From Burhinus oedicnemus (taxonomy: Eukaryota; Chordata; Aves; Charadriiformes; Burhinidae): 64,000 bases of DNA. Below are positions 49,130-61,211 of this stretch, piece by piece (the stretch's first letter is position 1; each line of letters begins with the position of its first letter). Location of the stretch: contig VFFE01007571.1 of NCBI GenBank assembly GCA_008921705.1, positions 353,432-417,431 on the forward strand, given 5' to 3'. Both the position numbers and the translations under genes were made by a program. Below the pieces are notes generated by a model. The model saw only the letters and a list, made by a program, of their open reading frames with translations. It made no database searches and was not told the DNA's origin.

Positions 49130-50340
49130 CCCGGCCTCACACTTGGCACCACAGCGCGCCGCGCTCCCTCCCAGACGTGCCGCCGGGCCAAAAGACACAC
49201 GTAGAGTTTTATTTTTAATTCAGCGCTTTTCATAGCAGCCTAAGTTGTGTAATTCCTGCCCTTTCCTTTCCCCTTCTCTCCTCTTTTTTTGACAGCAGCG
49301 CACACTTGGGTTACAACCAGCCTGGGCATATCGCGGTATGTAGCTGTGACTCTATTTTTACACCTCCTCCTAGCGCAGCTGCTAGCTCCTCGGTTTCTCA
49401 CGCCGTAGGCAAACTAGAAAAACGAAACACCCGTGGTAGCCCGAAGCCACACGCAGCCAGCACTTCCCAAACCCCTGCCCGAGGCTGCCTCGGCCACTCT
49501 GCCTGCCCGAGGCTGCCGCCGGGGCTCAGCTCCGGTGGTGAGGGCTTTCCCCCGGCTTGCAGCCCTGCTGCCCCCCGGCCGGGTCAGCCTGCTCCGCGCC
49601 GCCTCCCCCGGCCCCGCTCCCGCAGCCTGGGAGCCCCCGGCTCCCTTTGCCACCCGGCCTGGGAGGCTGGGCGAGACCCTGAGGCTCCCACCGACCAAGC
49701 GGGCAGAAACAACTCCCTCCCCCTCCGTGTGACACCCGGGGGCTGCTTTGCTTTCGGTGGTAGGGTTGCCCTCGCCTCCTCCGCGGGCGCTTTCTCGTCG
49801 CTGAGCGGTGGAAGGCCGGGCGCCCTCTCCGTGCCTGCTGCACGGAGGGGACAGCCGGGCTAGCAGAGACAGCAGAGGGCTTTTTTATCACTTCTTCCCA
49901 CGCTTCTTGAGTTATCCCTGCTCCCTAGCGGTCACAGCCACTGCAGGGAGCCACCGAGGACGCAGACGCACAGGCACGCAGCTATGCCTCCTCCAAATCC
50001 CAGGGTACTTTAAAGTGTTCACCACCTCTTGGGATGCCCAGGGTCGACAACCTCTCCGACGCGATTTCTGCACCTCTGGCTGCTTCTCCGAACCCCGTCT
50101 CCCAGCGCCGAGCTGCAGTTTCGGGCTGCACACGCGAGGGGCAGCCTGCCCTCGCAAGCCGGTAGCCGGCCGGCCCCGGGGCTCGGCAGCCGGCGGGTCC
50201 GGCAGCCCTCAGCCGAGGCCATCGGGCTGCCAGCCCTGAAGGGAAGGGACCCCAGCCCCCCACGTGGCTGCCGGGGCAGGGACCCCTTTACGTGATACCA
50301 GCTATTGCTGTCGTTGAGCTGGTGACTTGAAAAGCACCCG
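49130..50340. promoter_or_regulatory. CpG island, probable promoter region
   Basis: The strongest CpG island of the window. A hand count finds about 62 CpG in 49501-50280, in roughly two-thirds GC sequence, an observed/expected ratio near 0.7. Density falls off to the left of 49130 and the island runs right into a sequence gap. CpG islands in birds usually mark promoters of broadly expressed or developmental genes. A CACGTG E-box lies at 50261-50266; I see no convincing TATA box. Open frames on both strands (up to 185 codons plus, 149 or fewer minus) are arginine/proline-rich GC artefacts without domains, so neither strand nor first exon can be assigned. A lncRNA or enhancer island is an alternative. 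Confidence 0.6.
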
Positions 50341-50350
50341 GCGCAAGGGA

Positions 50351-50419
50351 GGGGGGGGGGGGGGGGGANNNNNNNNNNNNNNNNNNNNGCCCCCGGGGGG
50401 AAGGGGGGGGGGGGGGGGG
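50351..50419. other. assembly gap inside G-homopolymer sequence
   Basis: A 20-base run of N (50369-50388) is flanked by seventeen G on the left (50351-50367) and seventeen G on the right (50403-50419), with GCCCCCGGGGGGAA between the Ns and the right-hand run. The gap therefore lies in a sequence that is hard to read and probably forms G-quadruplexes. Bases next to the gap may be wrong and the true length is unknown. Confidence 0.9.
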
Positions 50420-50423
50420 AGGG

Positions 50424-50700
50424 AAAAAAGGGCAACTGCAATGTAATTAATGCTGTAACAACTTGTTTCCCCCTTGGAGAATTATACCATTAGCTGCTTC
50501 AATTGTGCATGAAATATAAATTACATTACTCAGAGGCATCATGCCTAAGCAGACACAATCCTAAGTGACACGGCTTGCCACAGTGTATCATGCTCCCTGG
50601 TCAAAATTAACAGAAGCCCGGTTGCCTGAGGCTAGCATATATTCATTCGGATATCAAAGTTATAACCATAGTAGTTCAACCGCCTTCCTGCCTCAGGGAA
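50424..50700. other. AT-rich candidate conserved block next to CpG island
   Basis: Directly after the gap, sequence turns AT-rich with TAATTAAT at 50444-50451, GAATTATACCATTAGCTGC and ATGAAATATAAATTACATTAC. No repeat features. Its position beside the CpG island suggests a promoter-proximal regulatory element; unproved. Confidence 0.35.
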
Positions 50701-51455
50701 TTTCCCAGGGGAAAGCAACGTAACCAGGCTCTATCATCCGATGAGAGCAACTCACAGGTTTGAAAAATGCTGGTGCATCCTGGGCAGCTTTGCATTTCGG
50801 AGCCTGGTGCTTTAACAATTCTGGGATGCTCCAGCATCACCGTCCTCATGCACACCTCCGATTTGCACATGTCTAACTTCTGATTGCCGGCAGACAAAAC
50901 CCGACTGAGATCGTGGTGCTAAACTTTGAAGCTACTGGTAGTGAGAACCTGGCAGGAGGGCTGCTGAGCTGTAAAAGGGACCCACTGCGGAGGGCAGGAA
51001 TCTTCCCCTCCCACTGAACCAGGACCCATTTTTGGGAGACAGGCAGACTTGGCTCTTGTACTTCCCTGGCTCCTGTAATTTTGGGGTTAGCAGCAGCCTA
51101 GGAGACACATTTTATTCTCCTCCGATGCCCATCTATAATGAATGATTGCAACACCGCAGCCTGGATTAGCTGTGTTCGTGAAGAATAATTTGCTCCACTG
51201 TTGGAATAGCACCCCAATTTTTTTTTTTCTAGTCACTTATTATGGACACTTAAAGCTGCAAACTCTGAAAACACAGATGGAAAGGGAACCGCTGTTTCTC
51301 TTATCTGTCTCCAGAAGAATAGCTTTTGCCTTAGTTTGCCTTCGCAAAGTTGAAATCATAGACAAATCTCCTCCTTGGGAAAAAAATACAGAAAAAAGGA
51401 CAGTCTTGACAGCCAGTCAGAGAAGATCAGCCAGTAGCTGCTCACACAGGGCCAC
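50701..51455. other. non-coding stretch, no gene seen
   Basis: Balanced sequence without recognisable exon, repeat or signal. An open frame on the plus strand starts at 51142 and has no domain. Confidence 0.4.
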
Positions 51456-51536
51456 ATCCTGCAAGGTGCTGTGTGCCTTCAACTCCCATTTAAATCAAAG
51501 GGAAATGAGGATGCTCAGCACTTTCAAGGCTGGGTT
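51456..51536. repeat. ancient palindromic dispersed repeat
   Basis: AAGGTGCTGTGTGCCTTCAA on the left is an imperfect reverse complement of TGAGGATGCTCAGCACTTTC on the right, around CTCCCATTTAAATCAAAGGG. This closely resembles an old amniote element of the form GGTGCTGAGCAC...CTCCCATTGAAGTCAATGGGAG...GTGCTCAGCACC. The self-complementary layout suggests a MITE. Family name not secure; very old and inactive. Confidence 0.5.
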
Positions 51537-54500
51537 TTTGCCATTTCAGCATTTTACCAGTGACGTTGCCTGAGAACCACCAACACAGACTTGTCAGAGA
51601 CAGTCAACCGTGGTCTCACACCATGGTGAGGATCTGATCCTATGCAGAAGGTGGCTCAGGGTAGGTACCACCCACAAGGTATACTTTATGAGTTGCAAAA
51701 ACTGCAACACCGTTTTCTTTGCAGGAGCCATATATGTGTGGGTTTTGCCAGTAACATTGCGTGCAGGGTAGTGGTTCAGCATCAGATTAAACTGTAGGCG
51801 TTGACAGCTCTTATCCAATGTAGTTTTGGTCTTTTGATTCCCTGTGACCTCTGCTCCTCGGTAAAGCAGGAAGAGTGTATGCCAAGTACCTTGCTCTAAG
51901 CCAGAAAGCCTGTCTGTCAGCAGAAAGAAAATTATCCTGGTCCAAACTGACTTTGAACAGGAAGGTTGTTTTCTCAGTCTCTCATCTGGCTCCAAATCCA
52001 GGCAGCCAAAATTTCTTCACTCCAGAGAAACTAAATTCAGGCAATGAGCAAAACTGGGATAATTTCAAAAGGAAGACTCTCAGCCCCTTTTCTATTTTTT
52101 ATTTTTGAAGGGTTCAAAGTGCAAGATGCCTGATTTTGATAGAAGGAAGTATTTAATACAGAAGTGAAATCATCTCCAAGCACTTTGTCTCCTGAAACAC
52201 AAATCCCCTCCTTGTTCAGGGGAAATGCACAGTGTTGCTGGTGTACGCCAGGTAACCAAAGCATGAGGGTGGTTATCTCCGTCGTGGCTGGAGTCGTACA
52301 CGTGAACGTGCAGTCACAGGGAGCCAAAGGCTTTAGGTGAATGGTGCGGCAATCTCAAGGGGACAAATGTAATGCAAGGTACAACCGGGGCACCCTGGGC
52401 ACCCTGTGCAGGGGGAGACCTGGGATATGGCTGCCTCTCTGACAAACGGGAGACCTTTCCAAGTGTTGAGATACCATGGCACTTCTTCCTTCTTACCCTC
52501 ACTGACTTCTCTGCAGAGCCAGGAGGGCGGCAATGGTTTTTGAAGAAGGGGCAGGGAGGACGGAGGGAAAAGGGGGTTTTCAGCAGTGTCACTCTGTGAG
52601 AGCCAGGCACCTGACTTGCCACATGCATCTGGAGAAGTCTCCCCTGCCCCCACAGCTATAGCGGATGCAAATACACCTAAACGTGTCAATATTCACAACA
52701 CAGCAGTTAAAAAAATAGCTGGAGGAAATCAAACGTGTTGCTTCCTGAGAAGACCGGGGAATATACATTCCCAAGCGCTGAGCAAGATCATCCATTATAC
52801 ATTTCTATCTATTCCACTGACTGCCTGCGTATCCCCCTCCTGCCTACACAGGACAGGCACCCTGGTTCTGTATCCAGCACGGGAGCATTGCATCCACCAA
52901 AGAAACACCCCTGAATACGTGGGTTTGCTCTCCCGAAACATTGAGATGCCGGCACTCTTTCAGGGACAATTTTCTTGGCAAGGGAAGATCCTGACTGTCG
53001 ATTGCACTTCGGCAGCAGCCAATATAGGAAGTAGTGGTATAAATTCTCATTCTCATTAAATGTGTCTGTCTGACTGATGGACGCTGGTAGAATTACACAG
53101 CGGCTCCAGATTTGTGGGTCTGACAGTAATAAAGCAAATTTTCATATAGAATACATGTCTCGGAGGGGTGTCGGACGTGCTTTATTTCTGTGAGTTATAG
53201 GCACTGCGTGACATGGGAATGGTGCCGACCACCACTGAGGAGAACGGTCACCGAAACCAGCCCAGCCCTGACAAGCGGAGCAGTGACCTCACAGACGTAC
53301 GCTGCATTCACTCCCCAAGAGATGGGCTCACCCACCTCTTCTGTTCATCTGAAAAATCTTTTACTCCAAAAAGCTGCCCTGTATGCCATGAGCCGCTCCT
53401 GCACTCTGCTGCGGCAGCCTTGGTGGGAACACGCAGAGAAGGGAAAACCGTGCACGGGAGCATCTGAGCATCTCTCCCAAGCCCACCATCACTGCTCCTG
53501 TCCCTGGTAACCTCTCCAGAGAGCCACTGCGACCAGCTGAGCAGCGGGGAAACCACTGCAAAAGCCCGGCCACTGACCTTTTTTTCTTTTAAAGCAAGAG
53601 CGAGCTGACGGTGTAGGTGCCAGGTCCGGGATCTGGTGGGTCACTGCACTGCTGCGAGGCAGCCAGGACACCTGGAGTTTTGTTTTCCGAATCGCTACAG
53701 CAACGGCCAGGGTTAGATACCAGAGCCGTTAATTCATCTGCATGGCTGCCAGCAGTGGAGTGGTGCCAGAAGGAAAGGTCTGCAAATTTTCCTAGTGCGG
53801 CTATTTCTCAATAATGTTCTCTGTCCTGCTGTTTCAGGTGGGTTAATAAAAGACGTAAAATATTTCCTTGTCTTACTTTTGCACTTTGAGCTTCTGTTTT
53901 GCACACAAGGCTCTTTTCTCCTTTCCTATGTCAAATTCTTCCCAGCAACTTGTCTTCCCCTGGCCCTGTGCTGACCCTTCAAGCTTGGGGTGCAAGGTGC
54001 CGCCCCCCATGCTGCCAGCCCAGGGTGGGGGGGTTCATTTCTGACCATCATCTCTTCAGTCTCCCTCCCAGACACCAGGTAACTCTCCAGAAACCCTGAG
54101 CCAGCTCCCACTCACTGGCTTTCCTTGCCGTGGTTTAATTTCACGCTCCTAATTTCACTGCCAGGCTGCCAAGCCCCATCCCGAATGCACCTCCTGTGCC
54201 CACTGCCTGCGCCGTGTGAGCATCCCTGGTCCAAGACCCTATTTACTGCTGTGGTTGTGAGCTCCTCCACTGGCTTGGATTACTTCAAGTGAATCAGCCA
54301 ACAGTAGCTTTGCTTTTAAAGCCCTCTTGACAGCATTTTCTCCCCCAGCAGAAGCGTCAAAGAAAATTCCGCTTGAAGAGGAAAATCAGCCGGGAGTGCG
54401 CTGAGCAGAGGGCTCTGGCAGATCTCACGTTGCAGGACTAATCCTGTGGCCCGCGGTGGAGGAAGGTCCTTGGGACAGCAGCTGAGCGGTCCAGGCTGCT

Positions 54501-57405
54501 GTGCCCCAGGAACCCCTGAAAGAGGATTAGGTCGGCACACTGAACAAACGGAGAGCGAGTGGAAAGCTCAGTTATTTTGGGATTGCTCATCACAGCCGCA
54601 AATAAAAAGGTGAAAAGAGAGACTTTGAAGATTATTCTGAAAGCAGGTCAGACTTTAGGAGAGACGCTATCTGGGAGATGGGGTTGTAGCACCCCCCCAA
54701 CGGTGCGTGATCCAGCCTGACCGTGCTCATGGATGAGGCTGGGCATGTGCTCCTGCCCCACCAGTGCTGGCTGGAGGGCTCTCTGTGTCAACGACGGGTG
54801 AGACGGGTCCTGAGCTCTGCTCGGGCACGTGCCACACCGACGACTCGGCCATGCCTCGCTGCGCTGTAGGCAGCATGGGTGCCGTGCTCCCCACCCTGCC
54901 CTTTGCCTTGGGGTGCATGGGGCAGCGTGGAGCAAAGCCATTTCACTGCCTATGCTGGGGAAGGCTTGAGGGAGCACTGGGCATCTTCAGGGCATGCGCT
55001 AAAGGGAAAAAAACCCAAGGACAGTTAGACTGTGGTTAGGCAGATTATATGGACTTGTATTTGCTTTTTGGATCTATTTCCTCTGTCCAGGGGTATGGGC
55101 AGTTTCTATGTTGATTCTGGTCCCATTGTCATGTTTGTTTAGGCTAATATTTACCATGCAGGTCTCTCCCAGTCCCAGTCCCAGTCTCCCCAGAAGCGCC
55201 TTATCGGTTTCCACGCTGACAAGGCTCTTGCAGGGGGTGCAGTAAGTGATTACTCACATGCTAGGGTTCCACTTTGCCTCGATTACTTGGAAGACTTTGC
55301 TGTTCCTACAATGGTGACCTTTCTCAGTCTTGGGACTGTATGGAGCTTTATATTGTGTTTTAGAATTTGCGTTTTTATTTACTATATGTTTCATTGAACA
55401 GTTGTTCTCTAGTACAGATTTATAATGCCTTGGAGGACATTTCCTCAGTGTCCCCTCTCCTCCATGTCCTTGAAAAGTAATATTTGATAAAACTAAGCTG
55501 ATTTTTGTGCGTTCCCCAGTTGATCTTCCACACTGATCGCATGACTTCTAATGCCTTATTCCCCTTCCCCAAGTCCTGCATTATTCCTACAGGCCATACA
55601 GACTGCTGCTCATCTGTAGTGTGATAGTGGACGTCTGGAAAGAGAAGAACCAAGAGAGAAAATTGTAAATATCAAAACCGTGAGCCCTTCCCCATTCTTT
55701 CAGAGACCAAGCAGTAGTCATTTGCCAGATAAAAGCCATGTGTTGCACCACTTCCCAGAGATGCCTGTAAGGGTGATCTGGAAAACCATCCTGAGCTAAG
55801 ACTCATTCAAAATCTCTCTTGGCAATTTCAGATTTTGCATCGAAGAAAAGTTCTTGATTCCTACATGACAACAAAATCCATTTCTGAATACCTCAGTGTC
55901 CAAGGAGGCTGAGATCCAGCCTTGCAGTTTTGCCCTTGCTGTTCCACAGGCAAGGAAACAGTCACAAACAGCTCACCCCCATTTCACCCAGGAGTCCTTC
56001 TAGTGCAGTGGATCATCTCCCCAAGCTCTCGTCTGTGTGGGCACTGCTCTCTCCTTCGCACAACCTGCCCTCTCTACTTTCCCGGCATGGGGTGGTCACC
56101 TCCTGGTGCCGCAGGGCTCAGCGATCCTTGATCCTGGGTGCTTTCCTTTGTTCTTATCAGCTCAATCTGAAGAAATGAGATGCTATACCATTGTTTTGGG
56201 AGCTAAGTGTTTGAGATGTGATGCAGACCCAGCAAAGTGGCAAAAGGTTACGCCAATGAAGCTGAGAAGATGCAAGCTTTATCACCGGTGGATACGTGAG
56301 CCTTGCCACCCGGGGTGGGTGGGTTCTAAATCACTTTCAAAAATCAGATAGGAGAGGCCTTTTTCCTTCTGATAAGAACAAGGTAAACAAAGAGCCTTTT
56401 CTGCATCTACCAGTGGAGAAGGAACTGGCATGTATTTACCCTTGAGGCAGATGAAATGCTGGTCTGAAACAGACAAAGCGATTTTACTGACATTTGCTCT
56501 TCTGTCCCACATTTTGCAGGAGTCAGACGGCAGCGACTAGAGCTGTAGGATATTAAAGGACTTGGCAAAGTTATCATAGATTGTGACATATTTATCAGGA
56601 GCTTGAGCTTCTCTGAGAATCCTGACTGCACCAACCGTATCTGTTACTTGATTAAAAATACTCATAATAATTCATACCCTCCCACAGCTTTTGCACTAAG
56701 CTAAGTGCTGAGCTGTTCTGTGGGAACTCTCCTTGACCAATGTATTTTACAATGCTGAATGTGATAGATAAATACCATTGTTACATCAAATACTAGTTTC
56801 ATTTTTGATAGGCTGGGCAGAATTGTACCATGCTGCCGTGAAGATGTACAAAGTCTAAACTGGCTGGTTTGCTCCCTCTGGTAGCAACAGACTGCACGTC
56901 AGCGCTTAATTTGAGAGTGCAAATTGTACGTTATTTGGAACAGTCCCTATCTGAGGCAGATGGTTTTGCCCCATAGTCTTTGGGCAGGGGTGCTTAAAGG
57001 CTTGCAATACCGTAACCTAAACAGGGATGCATATATCATTTCATGTTCATTCCAGCCTCCGGGGGATGAGTGGATTGGGTTTCTTACTGCACTTCCTACA
57101 CTTAGTGGGCGAATGGAGGCTGCTATCACAGAGCAGAGTAAATCACATCTCCATCGCATGAGTTTTCCCTGAAGAGGAGATGGCAGCCTGCACCAACCAG
57201 GTCAAGCAGAAGTCATTGCCAACTGACGCTGGCCACGAGTACTCCAGGTATTTCTGATGTGACACCACACTTTCCTGCTGTTGTTTCTCTCCAGCAAGGG
57301 CTTCACAGGGGCTGTGAGGGAGGGTCTGGGCATCCCTTCCGAGGGGGGCAAACAAATATGCCAGCACCCTCAATGCCTCTGTTGCCTGCTTGTGGGATGA
57401 GCAGG
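51537..57405. other. long non-coding stretch, no gene seen
   Basis: Nearly 6 kb with no supported exon, RNA gene or repeat family. Small marks are a GGGCACCCT direct pair near 52388-52402 and a triple CCCAGT run near 55168-55186. AT-rich parts lie at 55060-55140, 55330-55420 and 56640-56810. Confidence 0.45.
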
Positions 57406-57940
57406 TGTCGTGGTTTAACCCCAGCCAGCAGCTAGAACCACAGTTGCGATGGGGGAGAGAATCAGAAAAGTGAAGAAAAACTCATGGGTTCAGTTTAATA
57501 GGTAGAGCAAAAGCTGTGCACACAAGGAAAAGCAAAACGAGGAATTCATTCACTGCTTCCCATCATCAGGCAGGTGTTCAGCCATCTCCAGGAAAGCAGG
57601 GCTCCATCATACCTAACGGTTACTTGGGAAGATAAATGCTGTAACTCCGAACACCACCCCCTTCCTTCTTCTTCCCCAGCTTTAAATACTGAGCATGGTA
57701 CCACATGGTATGGAATAGCCCTTTGGCCAGTTGGGGTCAGCTGTCCCGGTTGTATCCCCTCCCAGCTTCTTGTGCCCTCCCAGCCTGCTCATTGGCAGGG
57801 CGGTGTGAGGAGCAGAAGAGTCCTTGACTGCCTAGCAACAACTAAAAACAGTGTGCTATCGTCACTGTTTCTCATCCCAAATCCAAAACATAGCGCTACA
57901 CCAGCTGCCAGCAAGGAAGTTAACTCCATCCCAGCTGAAT
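57406..57940 (-). mobile_element. solo LTR of an avian endogenous retrovirus (copy C), one end eroded
   Basis: About 535 bp, sense on the minus strand. The plus strand opens TGTCGTGGTTTAACCCCAGC, sharing the first 30 bases with copy A almost exactly, then diverges after CAGCTAGAACCACAG, so it is a different subfamily or carries a deletion. At the other end CCATCCCAGCTGAA matches copy A, but the last nine or so bases (the terminal GACA) are missing. Flanks GCAGG and GAAGG could be a 5-bp target duplication with one change. Sense-strand signals are ATGCTCAGTATTTAAA (TATA-like) and ATTAAA at 57494-57499. No internal retroviral region adjoins. A frame at 57574-57942 inside it is not a gene. Confidence 0.82.
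57681..57688 (-). promoter_or_regulatory. TATA-like box of LTR copy C
   Basis: The minus strand reads GCTCAGTATTTAAAGCTGG, the best TATA-like box of the three LTRs, with the shared ATGGTATGGAATA word (plus strand, 57705-57717) upstream. Activity unknown. Confidence 0.5.
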
Positions 57941-59057
57941 GAAGGGAGCTAAAGGAGGCTATGAGGGACAGGGCTTGCCTCTGGAGGCTACACAGCACCT
58001 GGTGGAAGGGTAAGAGCCACGGAGGTGGCCCAAGAGGGAAAGGCCCTCACCTCTTCTCTGCTTAGTGTCTTTTTTGGACTGAGTCCAAACCTGAGCACTT
58101 TGCAGCGTAGCCCCACCTACATGGTGTTAGCTAAGCTTGTGTAAAGTTAGAAACAAAAATCCACAGTGCTGAAAATCAGACGGCTTATGCAGATGGCTAA
58201 ATATAGCAGTGAGCGTCTAACTTCGGGGCATCGTGCTGAGGAACTCATGCCTTCTGCACCAAGGGCAGCATTCTCTCTGCTCATACTCTCCCTCAAAGGA
58301 CAACTTGGCCTGGCTTGCACAGCATACCTCAGATTTTTTGGGAGCATGAGAGGCCGTGGTAAGGCATATGGGAAGGGGCAAGAACAGGAGGAGGCGTGTA
58401 TTGGTTAAGGAAGAATTGTGCCGATGTCCCCGGCTGACACCCTGCTCCCAGCTGACCCAGCCAGCTCTGGAAAGTGTGCAGTCACCCTTTCTGAGTGCCC
58501 TCAGGCAAGCTGAGGTCCAGAGAGGGGGCTGGCAGGCACCCAGTGCTCCCAGGGGGCTGGATGGTGGCTGGACCCGATGCCCGGGCAGCCCCAGCCCCTG
58601 CTCCCGGCTCTGCTGCCCACCTGGGGGAGGTGCTTCCCACCTCTGCGTCCCACACTCAGGAAGGTGGAATTTATGATCCTGACCTTCTTCCTGCTGTCAG
58701 ATCAGCTGATGAAAAAGTACTATCTAGGAATTGATTAGGGACTGGTCCAAATCACAACTATAAATCTAAATGCCCCCAATCAGGAGTTGCAATATAAAGT
58801 TGGATTTTTACATCAACCCTATGTATAATAGGCCAAATCTGGATTCTCAGTATCCTCCCGAACAGTTTAACTAAACCTTTCTGAGCCTAGCTCCTAAATA
58901 GATTAGTAGCAGTGAGTGTATTAGTGATCTCCAGCACTTCTGGAGTTAATCAAGAATAAATTGGCATTTTCAAATAGATTCCGCAGGTCTGGCCATAAAT
59001 CGTTTGTATGTCTGTATGATAAAAAGCAAATATAAATTTTCAAAAAAATTTAACCTT
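57941..59057. other. non-coding stretch, no gene seen
   Basis: GC-rich at 58410-58660, AT-rich from 58740 on. The AT-rich part carries words such as GGCCAAATCTGGATTCTCAG, loosely like an ancient repeat, but too decayed to call. Confidence 0.4.
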
Positions 59058-59172
59058 CCATGGTGTATAAAGAGAATACATAATATTCTTGAGCATAAAT
59101 ACATCTCAAATCAAGCCCATTGTGTATACACAGAATACGTAATGGGTTTGCTCGAGACATTTACCTCAAGCT
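59058..59172. repeat. diverged 59-bp tandem duplication
   Basis: Two units starting at 59058 and 59117 share CCAT..TGTATA.A.AGAATAC.TAAT near the start, TTG in the middle and an ACAT..CTCAA-like end. Roughly a third of positions differ, so the duplication is old. Confidence 0.55.
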
Positions 59173-61211
59173 GAGGCCAAACTGGCAATCCTTTTATGAC
59201 CGACACAGGTCTTTGCAAAACCAGCTTTCTCCACACTTGTGTATATATAATTTTGCAGGTCCAGTACAGGCAGTCCTCAAGTACGTGTAGGTGTGCAAAG
59301 GATATATAACAACCCTCTGATATTATAAGCTCTGGAGTCAGCTGTGGAAGCTGGCTCAGGTAGCCTGAGAGGACAGAGTCTGTAGGCAGAAAGCAGCATA
59401 TTAAATGAAGAGGGGTGTACGCCAACTGGAAGAAGTGGAAAGAGAACATGGGATAGGCTGGAGCTCAGATCACCTTTATCTGGTGGCTTAGGACAGGAAT
59501 GAGAGACAGCAGCAAGAGCCACACCAGCCCAATGACTCTCAAGTGCTCCAGCTCATGCCACAGGAAGAGGAAAGACGTGGTGGCCGCAGCAGGCACAGAT
59601 AAAGCCAAGTCACTGCCCTGTGTTTGCCTGTGCTGTGACACTGTGTCCTTGGCACGGCACAGCACTGAACCACGCACGTCAAACCGGCACCTCCATGGGC
59701 TGGGCAGCAGGCTCTGGGGCGTATTGCACTGATATGCTGATCAGATGTGCTGATCCAAAAGAAAGAAGCTGTCCTGGAACTGACAGCAGCCATCGCCCAC
59801 GTCATTATTCGCCTTCACAGTGAGATGGTTCATTCTGCGATGGAGAGGGCTCTGCCTGGGCCAGAGGCTGCAGGGAGCAGCAGTGGAGCTGGCCTGAAGA
59901 GGCACGGACCATGCTGAGGTGCACGCACATGCTGGTGCACGTGCACACGCGCGCTTTTGCTCATGCTGTTTCCTGGCCTGGAGTATGTCACATCTGCAGG
60001 TTGAGAGTTCAAGTCAGATAATCAGACTGCCATTATTGTCTTTGAATTAGTGTAGGGTTCACTGTCTGTGTCCATGTGGCAGGGCTCTGGTATCAGGATG
60101 AACAAGAGCCTAACTGTACGTCTGGATGAGAAGTAGTGGCACACCATCCCCCTGTATGTCTTGCTTGAAGCAAAACATGGGTAGCTGGGAGGGAAGGAGC
60201 ATAAATCAGATCCAGCACCTCCTCCTGCTGGGGCACTTAGATGTCTGGGGCTGTCGGTCACACTGCAGCACCCACGTGCCCACGTGGGGATGGTACTGGG
60301 TATGGGGTTTGTAAGGGCATCACTCACCAGGAATGTCCATGGCGAATCCTTACTGAAATACGAGGGAAGTCGGTTCCTCAATCCTGGCCTCTTGCTTGAG
60401 GTCTGCTGCTTCTTTAATGTTAGCAAAATCCGTCTCACCTCCATACTAACACCCTGTAAATATAACTGCAATTCACAGGAAACCAGTGTGTGCCAGAACA
60501 GCCGTGCTGCACGCAGGAGACCTACTACACGAATGATATTTATTCCCTGGTTCCAGTCACAGGCCAGAGAGCAGGTTTATGAAAGGTTAATACCCCCTTA
60601 TATGGCTGCTGTCAGTTCTCACTTCTTCCAGCAGCTACGTTTTAGTCTTTCTTCCTCCACCCCTTCCTTTCCTTCCATCTAAGAAGTGCAGCACCAGAAA
60701 CATGAGAGGGAAGGAGTGAGAAAATGATGCTAGTGTCCCCAGGTGATCCAGGCAGGGAATGTGTGATAATACCAGTGGCACTAGAAGTGCCAGGGACTCC
60801 TTTCACAGAGCTGCAGTGGCTGATGGTTTGACCAGGTTTTCTCCTCCATCTAGTCCTAGCAGTGGCAGCTCTCATCTGAAGTCCAAGTGGGCACTCCAGC
60901 TCGTTTTCTCCTCTGATCCAGGAGCTTTGTGCTCCTTCAGTGACATACATTGTTCTCCCCAAGTTTTGAGGGGTGTCCACACGGAGCCCCTCCAGCCACT
61001 GACCTGCTCAGGTGGTATGGAGCCATCCAAGCGATTTCACACCCTGTTGCTTGGGGCCATGCTTGTGTATGTGTGGGAGGATGTGGTGAGGGAATAAACA
61101 CTTTTACGAACTTCCTCGCTTAACCCTTACTTTCCTCACCTGTCTCACTTGTGTGACATTAATAGAATTTGACATTGTGGCATAACCCGTTAGTCATCCT
61201 GCCAGACTAGT
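59173..61211. other. non-coding stretch, no gene seen
   Basis: No exon supported; contains the Z-DNA-prone tract at 59935-59954. Otherwise ordinary composition. Confidence 0.4.
59935..59954. other. alternating purine-pyrimidine tract with 12-bp palindrome
   Basis: GTGCACGTGCACACGCGCGC alternates purine and pyrimidine for all 20 bases and starts with the perfect palindrome GTGCACGTGCAC, which contains a CACGTG E-box. Such sequence is among the best Z-DNA formers. Function unknown. Confidence 0.75.

Noticed and set aside
49306..49863. 185-codon open frame in the CpG island as a possible first exon
   Set aside because: Proline, serine and arginine-rich GC artefact; frames on the other strand are equally open and there is no donor or domain evidence.
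34626..57405. A complete provirus between the LTRs
   Set aside because: The LTRs belong to different subfamilies, have different flanking duplications, lie 10-12 kb apart, and no gag, pol or env-like sequence is seen between them.
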